A stretch of DNA of 64,000 nucleotides from Thauera propionica (lineage in GTDB: Bacteria; Pseudomonadota; Gammaproteobacteria; Burkholderiales; Rhodocyclaceae), in contig NZ_NOIH01000003.1 in the NCBI RefSeq assembly GCF_002245655.1, positions 558,001-622,000 of the forward strand. Direction: 5' to 3'. The position numbers and the translations under genes were made by a program. The notes under the pieces were generated by a model that saw nothing but the letters and a program-made list of their open reading frames with translations, ran no database searches and was not told where the DNA came from. Positions 52,900 to 61,205 of this stretch are shown piece by piece. Positions within the stretch are counted from its first letter, which is position 1, and each line of letters opens with the position of its first letter.

Positions 52900-54777
52900 T
52901 CAGTTGGCCCGCCCGGGCTGGTAGCGGTACTTGAGGAATTTCTGCGCATTGCCCAGGATGAGGAAGGCGTCGCGCAGGCTCTTGCGCTCGAATTCCGACA
53001 ATTTCTCCGGGTCGATGCTGTTGTCCGGCTCCTCGCCTGCGGCGAGCGACTCCGCCTGGTGGCGGGCGCGCACCATGGAGATGAACTCGAGCGCGTCGTA
53101 CAGATCCTGCCCGCGGCCCAGCGGCAGGATGGCGGCGTCGATGATGTCCTTCAGGCGCTCGAAGGAGTTGATCGACGCCGAACCGATCGCCAGCGCATGC
53201 ACACGGATCAGGTCGGCCAGCGGCGCGGTGCCGCGGCGCTTGATGTTGATGACGCGCGTGTGGCGGCCGTCGGACTCGACCACGAAATCCTTGAAAAAAC
53301 CCAGCGGCGGCGTTCGCAGCAGCGCGTTGCGCGCCATGCAGGCGAGGAAGCGCGAGTTGCCCTTCGCCTTGCGCGCAACGAGTTCGCGCAGCTGCGCCGC
53401 CCACTCCACCCGCCCCCACACGCCATCGAGGTCGAAGAAGATGCCGGCGTTGAGGAGCGACTCTGGCGTCGGCCGCTCGATCCAGTCGGTAAACGTGCGC
53501 TCCCACACGCGCAAGGGCTGGCGCCATTTCTCGTTGGTCGCCATCACGCCGCCACTGCAATAGCTGTAGCCGCAGCGCGCCAGCCCGTCGCTGACGAAGG
53601 CGGCGAGCGCCTTGAAATAGACGTCGTGACGGACGGGGTCGAAACGGTTGTCGAGCACCAGCGCATTGTCCTGGTCGGTGACGATGAGCTGCTCCTGCCG
53701 CGCCATCGACCCGAGCGCAAGGAAGCAGTAAGGCACCGGTGGCGCACCGAGCTCGGCCTCAGCCAGCTCCAGCAGGCGCTGCTTGAAGCTGCGCCCGATC
53801 GCGGCCATTGCGCTGCCCACCATGTGCGAGCTGGCATCCTCACCCAGCATTCGCACGAAGCAGGCGCGCACGTCCGGCACCAGCGCGGCGAGTTCGTCCA
53901 CCGACTGCGCACGGAAGATGCTCCCGACCACGAACAGGCTGTTGCGCGACTCATAGCGAATGATGTCCGACAGGGCGATGATGCCGAGCGGACGCTGGTT
54001 CTTCATCACCGGCAGGTGATGCACGTTGTGCCGCAGCATCGCCAGCATGGCTTCGAACACCAGCTGGTTGTGAGCCACGGTGACCACGTCTGCGGTCATG
54101 ATGTCGGCCACTGGAATGTCGTATCCAAGGCCTGGCGCAAGCAGACGGGTGCGCAGGTCGCGGTCGGTGAGGATGCCCGACAGCAGGGGCAACTCGGGCA
54201 CCTGCGGGTTGTCGTCGACGATCAGCAGCGAGGACACCCCTTCCTCGGTCATTCGCTGCGCCGCCTCGCGCGCGCTGGCACCGCTCCCCAGCGTGACGGC
54301 TGGCCGGCCGACCAGGGTGTCGACCGTGGCCGACATCAGGTCATTGGCGTCCTCGCGCCGCGACATGACCTGGCGCAGCCGCGTGCGGTCCTCGATCTCG
54401 ACCTGGTCGGCAAAGGCCTCGTTGTTCTCGAACAGCTCGAGGAACACCGGCTGCGGAATCAGGTACAGCAGCGTATCTTCCAGCGCCTGCACCGGGAAAC
54501 GCACGCGTCCGTGACGCAGCAGGCCGAACTCGCCGAAGTAACCGCCTGCAGTCAGGCGGTTGTACAGCGTGCCGTTGCGGCGGAAGACCTCCACCGCGCC
54601 ACTGCGCACGACATGCCAGTACTCGGCCGGCTGGCCGAACTCGACGATCTGCTCGCCGGCCTTGTAGTAGCGCACGTCGACCGCAGTCGCCACACGCTGC
54701 AGCACCTCTTCCGGCAATTCGTCGAAGGGAGGATGGGCGCGGAGGAAGTCGAGGATCTCGAGTTGTTCGACCTGCAT
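52900..54777 (-). CDS. cNMP-binding, CBS and DUF294 nucleotidyltransferase-like protein
   Basis: A 625-residue signalling protein with, in order, a cyclic nucleotide-binding domain (residues about 10-130; GGYFGEFGLLRHGRVRFPV), two CBS domains (about 160-275; TEEGVSSLLIVDD, LRHNVHHLPVMK) and the GlnD-like DUF294 nucleotidyltransferase plus its C-terminal domain (LGSMARQEQLIVTDQDNALV). It may sense cNMP/adenylates and modify a partner. The next gene encodes a DnaQ-like exonuclease. In relatives this pair often lies by a transporter, and here a BCCT transporter gene is upstream. Confidence 0.9.
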   Translation of the reverse strand: MQVEQLEILDFLRAHPPFDELPEEVLQRVATAVDVRYYKAGEQIVEFGQPAEYWHVVRSGAVEVFRRNGTLYNRLTAGGYFGEFGLLRHGRVRFPVQALEDTLLYLIPQPVFLELFENNEAFADQVEIEDRTRLRQVMSRREDANDLMSATVDTLVGRPAVTLGSGASAREAAQRMTEEGVSSLLIVDDNPQVPELPLLSGILTDRDLRTRLLAPGLGYDIPVADIMTADVVTVAHNQLVFEAMLAMLRHNVHHLPVMKNQRPLGIIALSDIIRYESRNSLFVVGSIFRAQSVDELAALVPDVRACFVRMLGEDASSHMVGSAMAAIGRSFKQRLLELAEAELGAPPVPYCFLALGSMARQEQLIVTDQDNALVLDNRFDPVRHDVYFKALAAFVSDGLARCGYSYCSGGVMATNEKWRQPLRVWERTFTDWIERPTPESLLNAGIFFDLDGVWGRVEWAAQLRELVARKAKGNSRFLACMARNALLRTPPLGFFKDFVVESDGRHTRVINIKRRGTAPLADLIRVHALAIGSASINSFERLKDIIDAAILPLGRGQDLYDALEFISMVRARHQAESLAAGEEPDNSIDPEKLSEFERKSLRDAFLILGNAQKFLKYRYQPGRAN

Positions 54778-54902
54778 GGGTTCGATCCGTGGAGAGGGAG
54801 CTTCGATGAGGGGGCGCCGATGAAGGGAAGCCGGAAAACGGCGGACCCGCCTCACGGTGCGACCATACACCGTGATGGCGGGTCCGGCCCATCTGGCGGG
54901 AG

Positions 54903-56534
<1,632 letters not shown>

Positions 56535-56597
56535 TGGCACTCCTGCAGGCTGCCCGATCAGGGGCATTTCTCGTTTGTGGAATATTTCAGCAAATAT

Positions 56598-56625
56598 ATT
56601 CTAACAAATGCAGTTCGTACCTCAA
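56598..56625 (-). promoter_or_regulatory. Candidate promoter of the BCCT transporter gene
   Basis: On the - strand TTGAGG (56625-56620) and TAGAAT (56603-56598) are 16 bases apart, about 64 bases before the transporter start. The surrounding 45 bases are AT-rich, unlike the genome, and an imperfect inverted repeat (AATATTT-CAGC-AAATAT) sits at 56581-56597 just inside the expected transcript start. Confidence 0.45.
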
Positions 56626-56780
56626 AGCAAGATCTTTGTTCAAGATCATGGACTTGGCATCTCGACTTGGCGCTTGTCATTATTCGCCCACCTCTCCAAG
56701 CTCCCTCGAAGCCCCGCGCACAGCCAGGCCATGCGGCGTCCCCATCGGCTAGAATCGCCAGCGGAGAAAAGCGAGACGAC

Positions 56781-57170
56781 ATGATCGGAATCTTCCTGAT
56801 AACCCACGGCACGCTCGGCGAATCGCTGATCCAGTGTGCCTGCCACGTGCTCAACAAACGTCCGCCACAGATCGTGCAGCTCGGCCTGTCGGCGCAGGAC
56901 GACCCGCTCGACATCCTGCCGCAGGCGCGGCAGATGCTCGGCTGGGCCGACAGCGGATACGGTGTGCTGGTGATGACCGACATCTACGGCGCCACGCCGT
57001 GCAACGTCGCCGCCAAGCTGATCGAACCCGGCCGCGTCGAGGCAGTCGCCGGCGTCAACCTGCCGATGCTGCTGCGGGTGCTGACCTACCGCGAGCGCGA
57101 CATGGACACGCTGCTCAAGCGCGCGGTATCCGGTGGCTGTGACGGCGTGCTGCACATCGAATCAACCTAG
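56781..57170 (+). CDS. PTS system EIIA component, mannose/fructose (Man) family
   Basis: A 129-residue EIIA-Man domain. The phosphorylated His is in FLITHGTLGESLIQC (residue 9), and the DIYGATPCNVAAKL segment is typical. There is no EIIB or EIIC gene nearby; it is followed after 41 bases by HPr and then EI. This three-gene set is a known betaproteobacterial arrangement in which phosphoryl transfer is used for regulation rather than sugar uptake. Confidence 0.92.
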   Translation: MIGIFLITHGTLGESLIQCACHVLNKRPPQIVQLGLSAQDDPLDILPQARQMLGWADSGYGVLVMTDIYGATPCNVAAKLIEPGRVEAVAGVNLPMLLRVLTYRERDMDTLLKRAVSGGCDGVLHIEST

Positions 57171-57211
57171 GCGCCTCAGAGCGCGCACAAGAACACTGCG
57201 GGGAGCACACC

Positions 57212-57481
57212 ATGCCGAAGGCGGACGCCGAGATCATCAACAAACTGGGCCTGCACGCCCGCGCGTCCGCCAAGCTGACGCAGCTCGCCAGCAGCTTCCC
57301 CTGCGAGGTCTGGCTCGAGCGCAATGGGCGGCGGGTCAACGCCAAGAGCATCATGGGCGTGATGATGCTGGCGGCCGCCCGTGGCAGCACGATCACCATC
57401 GACACGGCCGGCGAAGATGCCGACAAGGCCCTTCAGGCCATCCAGGACCTGATCGCGGACAGGTTCGGCGAGGGAGAATAG
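57212..57481 (+). CDS. ptsH: Phosphocarrier protein HPr
   Basis: An 89-residue HPr. The active His is in NKLGLHARASAKL (residue 16), and the regulatory Ser region is NAKSIMGVMML (Ser 47). Presence of the Ser site raises the question of an HPr kinase (HprK), common in betaproteobacteria but not in this window. It sits between EIIA and EI with short gaps. Confidence 0.95.
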   Translation: MPKADAEIINKLGLHARASAKLTQLASSFPCEVWLERNGRRVNAKSIMGVMMLAAARGSTITIDTAGEDADKALQAIQDLIADRFGEGE

Positions 57482-57483
57482 GC

Positions 57484-59214
57484 ATGACCTTCGCCCTCCA
57501 CGGCCTGCCGGTTTCGCAGGGCATCGCGATCGGCCACGTGCATCTGATCTCGCACGCCCTGCTAGAGGTCAATCACTACCACGTCCAGCCCAGGCACCTG
57601 CCCGACGAGTTGGCCCGCCTTGACGACGCGGTCGCCACCGTGCAGGGCGAGCTGATCGGCCTGAAGGCGGCCGCCACCTCGGGTCAGACGCACAGCGAGG
57701 TCGGCGCCTTCGTCGACCTGCAGCTGATGATGCTCGCCGACCCGCTGCTGATCGACACGGCGCGCAACCTCATCGAGACGCGGCGCTGCAATGCCGAATG
57801 GGCGCTGGTGCAGCAGATGGAGCTCCTGGTCGAGCAGTTCCGCCAGATCGAAGACCCCTACCTGCGCGAGCGCCAGGCCGACGTAGTGCAGGTGGTCGAG
57901 CGCCTGGTCAAGGTGCTTCTGGGCCACCCGGGCCACCTGCCGCCGAAGCGCCGCGACGGGCTGGGCACCATCGTTGTCGCCCACGATCTGTCGCCGGCCG
58001 ACACCATCGGTTTTCGCGATCACAACATCTCGGGCTTCGTCACCGACGTCGGCGGGCCAACCAGCCACACCGCCATCGTCGCCCGCAGCCTGAAGATTCC
58101 CGCGGTCGTCGGCCTGCACCACGTGCGCGACCTGCTCGAGGACGACGAGCTCGTCATCGTCGATGGCACGCGTGGCGTGATCATCGTCGGCCCCGATGAA
58201 CGGATCGTCGAGGAATATCGCCTGCGCCGCAGCGAGCTGGAGATCGAACGCTCCAAGCTCAACCGGCTGCGCGACACCCACGCCACCACGCTCGACGGCG
58301 AGACGATCAACCTGCTCGCCAACATCGAGGGGCCGAAGGACCTGCCGGCTGTGAAAACTGCCAACGCCGACGGCATCGGCCTCTACCGCACCGAGTTCCT
58401 CTTCATCGGCCGCGACACGCTGCCCGACGAGGAAGAGCAGTACGAGGCCTATCGCGCCGTGCTGAAGGCCTTGCCGAACAAGCCGGTCACCATCCGAACA
58501 TTTGATGTCGGCGCGGACAAGGCGCTGGCCGGTGCCCCGGCGCGCGTCGAACCCAACCCGGCCCTGGGGCTGCGTGCGGTGCGCTACTCGCTGGCCGAGC
58601 CGAAGATGTTCCTGACCCAGTTGCGCGCCCTGCTGCGCGCCTCGGCGCACGGCAAGCTGCAGATCATGATCCCGATGCTGGCGCACGCGCAGGAGATCGA
58701 CCAGTGCCTGGCCCTGATCGCCAAGGCCAAGGCCGAGCTGCGTGCCGAGAAACTCAAGTTCGACGAAGCCGTGCAGATCGGCGGCATGATCGAAATCCCC
58801 GCCGCGGCGCTGTCTCTGGGCATGTTCATCCGCCGCCTGTCCTTCCTGTCGATCGGCACCAACGACCTGATCCAGTACACGCTCGCCATTGACCGTTCGG
58901 ACGAAGCCGTCGTGCACCTCTACGACCCGCTGCATCCGGCGGTGCTCAAGCTGATCGGCGCCACGATCGCGACCGGCGCCCGCTACGGCGTGCCGGTCTC
59001 GGTGTGCGGCGAGATGGCGGGCGACCCGAACTACACCCTGCTGCTGCTGGGCATGGGGCTGCGCAACTTCTCGATGCACCCAGGCAACATCCTCGAGATC
59101 AAGCAGCAGGTCCTGCGCGCCGATCTAAGCGACCTGGCACCCAAGGTGCAACGCATCCTGAAGATGGACGAGCCCGCCCGGCTGCGCGAGGCCGTCGAAC
59201 GGCTGTCCACCTGA
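57484..59214 (+). CDS. ptsI: PTS enzyme I (phosphoenolpyruvate-protein phosphotransferase)
   Basis: A 576-residue enzyme I. The phospho-His motif is GGPTSHTAIVARS near residue 196, the PEP-binding barrel has GIGLYRTEFLF, IMIPML and SIGTNDLIQYTLAIDR, and the catalytic Cys is in VSVCGEMAGDP. It takes phosphate from PEP and passes it to HPr, encoded 2 bases upstream. The length is normal. The gene ends 87 bases before the split tRNA-Gly locus. Confidence 0.95.
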   Translation: MTFALHGLPVSQGIAIGHVHLISHALLEVNHYHVQPRHLPDELARLDDAVATVQGELIGLKAAATSGQTHSEVGAFVDLQLMMLADPLLIDTARNLIETRRCNAEWALVQQMELLVEQFRQIEDPYLRERQADVVQVVERLVKVLLGHPGHLPPKRRDGLGTIVVAHDLSPADTIGFRDHNISGFVTDVGGPTSHTAIVARSLKIPAVVGLHHVRDLLEDDELVIVDGTRGVIIVGPDERIVEEYRLRRSELEIERSKLNRLRDTHATTLDGETINLLANIEGPKDLPAVKTANADGIGLYRTEFLFIGRDTLPDEEEQYEAYRAVLKALPNKPVTIRTFDVGADKALAGAPARVEPNPALGLRAVRYSLAEPKMFLTQLRALLRASAHGKLQIMIPMLAHAQEIDQCLALIAKAKAELRAEKLKFDEAVQIGGMIEIPAAALSLGMFIRRLSFLSIGTNDLIQYTLAIDRSDEAVVHLYDPLHPAVLKLIGATIATGARYGVPVSVCGEMAGDPNYTLLLLGMGLRNFSMHPGNILEIKQQVLRADLSDLAPKVQRILKMDEPARLREAVERLST

Positions 59215-59230
59215 AGCCACCAGACCGTCG

Positions 59231-59260
59231 TTGCATTGCCGCCCCCCGCCCCAGTAGAAT
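59231..59260 (+). promoter_or_regulatory. Promoter of the split tRNA-Gly locus
   Basis: TTGCAT (59231) and TAGAAT (59255) are 18 bases apart and would start transcription about 35 bases before the first tRNA-Gly half. It should drive one long transcript through the structured region and the downstream tRNAs. Confidence 0.65.
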
Positions 59261-59301
59261 GGCGGCCTCCATCGCGGTCGCCAGCACGGCAGGCCGCCCT
59301 G

Positions 59302-59341
59302 GCGGGTGTCGTATAATGGCTATTACCTCAGCTTCCCAAGC
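59302..59341 (+). pseudogene. 5' half of tRNA-Gly(CCC), cut in the anticodon stem
   Basis: These 40 bases are identical to the first 40 of the intact tRNA-Gly(CCC) at 60246: acceptor strand GCGGGTG, D arm, and the anticodon arm up to CCCAAGC. The cut falls after the first two bases of the 3' anticodon-stem arm (GC of GCTGA). The rest of the tRNA does not follow; structured sequence starting GTGCG does. It is either the 5' exon of an intron-split tRNA or the host side of an integration event. Confidence 0.88.
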
Positions 59342-60137
59342 GTGCGACTCGAGCCGAGTCGAAGGCTAGCTGTAGCCTCTGTGCCACGCGATCCCATTGC
59401 GGGATCACCACCATTGCGGTGGGCGCACAGAAACTCAGCCTTTCAAAGAGTGCCGTAAGGCACGAAACGGCGAAGGCCGTATAAGTAATTGTTCTGCCCT
59501 TCTCACGAGGGTGACAGGACCCGAGGTTCAGCCCTCGGTAGTCTAGGAGCAGTGCGCCACTGGTAACGGTGGGGTGCTGAGCGCTCTGACAATGTAGCCA
59601 CCTTGCGGGGTACGTCATATCCCGTGAGGGGTCTGGCGTGATTTCGGGAGTTGCACCCGGATGAGGCGCTAGACTGAATTGGATGGTCAACGTAAGTGAA
59701 CCGCCACTAAACGTCGTAAAGCATGAAAGAGCCAAAGGCAACTTGTTACATCGGGCTCTGGCCAAAATGGCACGTGATCGGATGTCTGCTTGCTTGGTGC
59801 AGACACGCTGACGCTAGCATCACCGGCGAAAAGGCGGGACCTTCCCAATTCTGTTACTTGTACGGAACGAGGTAAGCCCAATGCGGTGTCTGGCTCGTAA
59901 AACCAGACTATGTTGTTCGCAAGATCAACAGACGCCGTAGTGGGTAGACGAGGATGGAAAAAGCGAATGCTCCACTGTAACGGGGGGGATAGGGGATGTA
60001 ACGATCGCCCCAACGCGAAAGCGTGCTGACTTCCATCTGGTGACTCTTCGTAAGAAGGGTCTGTATAATCGCAATCCCGACGGGGACGACGCTCATGTCC
60101 CCTCGCGGGATTACTGCGTCTTCTCCTGACGGTCTGA
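59342..60137 (+). ncRNA. Group II intron-like structured RNA inserted in tRNA-Gly (no ORF)
   Basis: About 800 bases without a supported gene but full of hairpins. It begins GTGCG, the group II 5' consensus. Domain I-like folds follow: CGACTCG-AGC-CGAGTCG (59345), AGGCTA-GCTG-TAGCCT (59363), a two-hairpin junction closed by CTGTGC/GCACAG (59379-59430), and GTAA- and GAAG-capped stems at 59450 and 59468. The hairpin GTCTGC...GCAGAC (59784-59804) presents GCTTGG, exactly complementary to the last six exon bases CCAAGC, as EBS1/IBS1. GGAACGAGGTAAGCCC (59864), a 10-bp stem at 59883-59938 and AGGATGGAAAAAGCGAATGC (59951) resemble domains II-III. I cannot place a canonical domain V or VI, so it may be degenerate. 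Confidence 0.6.
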
Positions 60138-60191
60138 GCGGGTGTAGTTCAATGGCAGAACGGCAGCTTCCCAAGCTGCATACGAGGGTTC
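60138..60191 (+). pseudogene. Truncated second tRNA-Gly(CCC)
   Basis: GCGGGTG followed by a GTTC/GAAC D arm and a GCAGC-TTCCCAA-GCTGC anticodon arm reads as a different tRNA-Gly with anticodon CCC. It stops in the T loop (GAGGGTTC) and continues into unrelated sequence, so the acceptor stem cannot close. It is a broken tRNA lying between the structured RNA and the intact tRNA. Confidence 0.82.
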
Positions 60192-60245
60192 TTATTGCAG
60201 CCTGGGCCAGATGCACGTTAGGATGGTCTGAAGTAGTGTCTCAAC

Positions 60246-60317
60246 GCGGGTGTCGTATAATGGCTATTACCTCAGCTTCCCAAGCTGATGACGAGGGTTC
60301 GATTCCCTTCACCCGCT
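60246..60317 (+). tRNA. tRNA-Gly(CCC), intact
   Basis: A complete cloverleaf: acceptor GCGGGTG/CACCCGC, anticodon stem TCAGC/GCTGA around the loop TTCCCAA (anticodon CCC), T arm GAGGG-TTCGATT-CCCTT and discriminator T. The CCA is not encoded. Its first 40 bases duplicate those at 59302. Its 3' part is the integration target, since copies of the GCTGA-to-acceptor half recur at 60589 and 61102. Confidence 0.93.
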
Positions 60318-60356
60318 CATTTCCCTATAGTTTCCCCTCCTTAGCACAAAACTCAC

Positions 60357-60382
60357 CCTTTGTTGCACTTAGCAACTAAAGG
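60357..60382 (+). repeat. Hairpin A of the integrase leader, unit 1
   Basis: CCTTTGTTGC pairs with GCAACTAAAGG with one bulged base and a five-base loop. It lies between CACC and GTCACGT, the same position as in units 2 and 3, although the arm sequence differs. Confidence 0.75.
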
Positions 60383-60588
60383 TCACGTTGGTTAGACTTT
60401 CGCCAGTTGCATCCTTGCCGAAGGTTAGTTGTGCTTAAGAATGTCGCGTTAGTTCTAACAACGCTGGATGGAAATCAGGTGTGGCTGCGGCTCGGCCCAG
60501 ACGACCAACCGGTACGCGCCCTCAGAGTTTTCCCAAGACCCTCGAATGGCGCGCTGTAAGCACCAGAGCCAACTAATGCAGGTGGCTT
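60383..60588 (+). pseudogene. 5' remnant of a tyrosine recombinase gene, unit 1
   Basis: The sequence aligns with the first 210 bases of the intact recombinase gene (61205-61419), including GGCTCGGCCCAGACG and CACCAGAGCCAACTAATGCA, but has frameshifts and stops, for example TAA soon after the start. It breaks off at GCAGGTGGCT, where it is fused to a tRNA-Gly 3' half. It is the left end of an earlier, lost element. Confidence 0.85.
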
Positions 60589-60612
60589 GCTGAATCCATG
60601 CGAGGGTTCGAG
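60577..60612. repeat. 36-base direct repeat, copy 1 (recombinase fragment fused to tRNA 3' half)
   Basis: It is identical to 61090-61125. It joins TGCAGGTGGCT from the recombinase gene to GCTGAATCCATGCGAGGGTT, a degenerate tRNA-Gly 3' half beginning at the anticodon-stem GCTGA. The same junction twice suggests a site-specific crossover point. This tRNA 3' half is itself cut short after GGTTCGAG. Confidence 0.85.
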
Positions 60613-60642
60613 AGTTTCCTCTCCCCAGCACACAACCCACCA

Positions 60643-60662
60643 TTAGTTGATTTTTCGACTAA
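60643..60662 (+). repeat. Hairpin B of the integrase leader, unit 2
   Basis: TTAGTTG pairs with CGACTAA (one T-G wobble) around a six-base loop, again between CACC and GTCACGT. The arms differ from hairpins A and C while pairing is kept. Confidence 0.7.
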
Positions 60663-60797
60663 CTGTCACGTCGGTTAGCCATTCGCCAGTTGAATCCCTG
60701 CGATGGTTACCTGCTCGGCCCTAACGGTCACCCGGCACGCGCCCTCGAAGTTTCCGCTCAGACCCCTGAACAACGTTCTGCAAACACCAGATCCAAC

Positions 60798-61079
60798 GTA
60801 AGCGCCCGGCGAACCCGTCTTGCCGTTTCGCTCAGGTGCAGTCGCTCGGCTGCCAGCGATGGACCTGGTTGGCGTTCAGGCCATTGGCCAGGGCCACGCC
60901 GGCCACCGAGACGCCGGGCTCACGACAGGCCGCGACCACCGACCGCTTGAATGCTTCGCCGTGCGTGCGCCGGGCTCGGCGAGGGATAACGAGGTCCATA
61001 GTGTCCACCATCAAGATTGATGGGCACGATCTTCATTGGGCTAAGCGGCTAGGGGAAGGTGGGTTCGCCGGGTGCTTAC
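60798..61079. mobile_element. 282-bp IS66-derived miniature element
   Basis: Terminal inverted repeats GTAAGCGCCCGGCGAACCC (60798) and its complement ending at 61079 match at 18 of 19 bases and have the GTAAG end of IS66. The flanks GATCCAAC and GATCCAC (one base lost) fit the 8-base target duplication of that family; comparison with the intact recombinase gene confirms the uninterrupted target. It carries only an internal fragment of the IS66 accessory gene, so it could move only in trans. Confidence 0.82.
60832..61014 (-). pseudogene. IS66 TnpA (OrfA) N-terminal fragment
   Basis: A 60-codon frame reading MDLVIPRRARRTHGEAFKRS and VSVAGVALANGLNANQVHRW, the helix-turn-helix of the IS66 accessory protein TnpA. 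It stops at QPSDCT soon after the helix-turn-helix, so the rest of TnpA, TnpB and TnpC are missing. It is cargo of the miniature element. Confidence 0.78.
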
Positions 61080-61089
61080 GATCCACTAC

Positions 61090-61140
61090 TGCAGGTGGCT
61101 TGCTGAATCCATGCGAGGGTTCGAGCCCCTTCATCCGCTC
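61090..61140. repeat. 36-base direct repeat copy 2 and tRNA-Gly 3'-half attachment copy, unit 3
   Basis: 61090-61125 is identical to 60577-60612. From GCTGA (61102) it continues ATCCATGCGAGGGTTCGAGC and CCCTTCATCCGCT, a diverged copy of the tRNA-Gly 3' half down to the acceptor end. It opens the third unit, which carries the intact recombinase gene, and is the probable attachment site of the present island. Confidence 0.8.
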
Positions 61141-61178
61141 GCTTCCGTAGAGTTTCCCCGTCCCCAGTGCACAAGCCA

Positions 61179-61205
61179 CCATTATTCGCATTTTGCGAAT
61201 AATGG
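61179..61205 (+). promoter_or_regulatory. Hairpin C over the start codon of the recombinase gene
   Basis: CCATTATTCGC pairs perfectly with GCGAATAATGG (11 bp) around an ATTTT loop. The ATG at 61202-61204 lies in the 3' arm, so the folded RNA would hide the start. GTCACGT follows directly, as in the two dead copies. Confidence 0.75.

Larger units (their letters stand above)
59302..60285. repeat. 40-base direct repeat (59302-59341 and 60246-60285) flanking 904 bases
   Basis: The two 40-base copies are identical and both start exactly at the tRNA 5' end; sequence before each differs. The interval contains the structured RNA and a truncated tRNA-Gly. The repeat is the footprint of either intron gain plus duplication or integration of a small element into the anticodon stem. 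Confidence 0.9.
60663..61089 (+). pseudogene. 5' remnant of a tyrosine recombinase gene, unit 2, split by a miniature element
   Basis: It aligns with the recombinase gene start (GTCACGTCGGTTAGCC, CTCGGCCCTAACGGTCACCC, AACACCAGATCCAAC) but has lost about 65 bases after GGTTA. At 60797 it is interrupted by an IS66-derived element and resumes at 61080 with GATCCACTACTGCAGG. It then fuses to the tRNA 3' half exactly as unit 1 does. It is non-functional. Confidence 0.83.

Noticed and set aside
59311-59317. TATAAT-like string inside the tRNA-Gly copies (59311 and 60255) as promoter -10 elements
   Set aside because: It is part of the conserved D arm of this tRNA-Gly type, as in E. coli glyT, and needs no promoter explanation.
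59342-60137. tmRNA, RNase P RNA or rRNA fragment in the structured region
   Set aside because: None of the hallmark sequences of these RNAs (tmRNA tag and tRNA-like ends, the conserved RNase P core, rRNA helices) is present.
59342-60137. Group I intron, as in Azoarcus tRNA-Ile
   Set aside because: It is far longer than the roughly 200-base Azoarcus intron, the 5' exon ends in C rather than U, and no P3-P7 core was recognised; group II features fit better.
59687-60216. Short - strand frames within the structured region
   Set aside because: No ribosome-binding sites and no recognisable motifs; they overlap hairpins and tRNA sequence, so the region is better explained as RNA.
59342-60285. A cleanly splicing intron with the 3' half of the intact tRNA as its 3' exon
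   Set aside because: The interval would end with a copy of the 5' exon (CCCAAGC) instead of a group II 3' end, and it would include another tRNA, so simple splicing to 60286 is not supported.
60577-61125. CRISPR array from the repeated 36-base units
   Set aside because: There are only two copies, more than 500 bases apart and without spacers of constant length, and the repeat is explained by a recombinase-tRNA junction.
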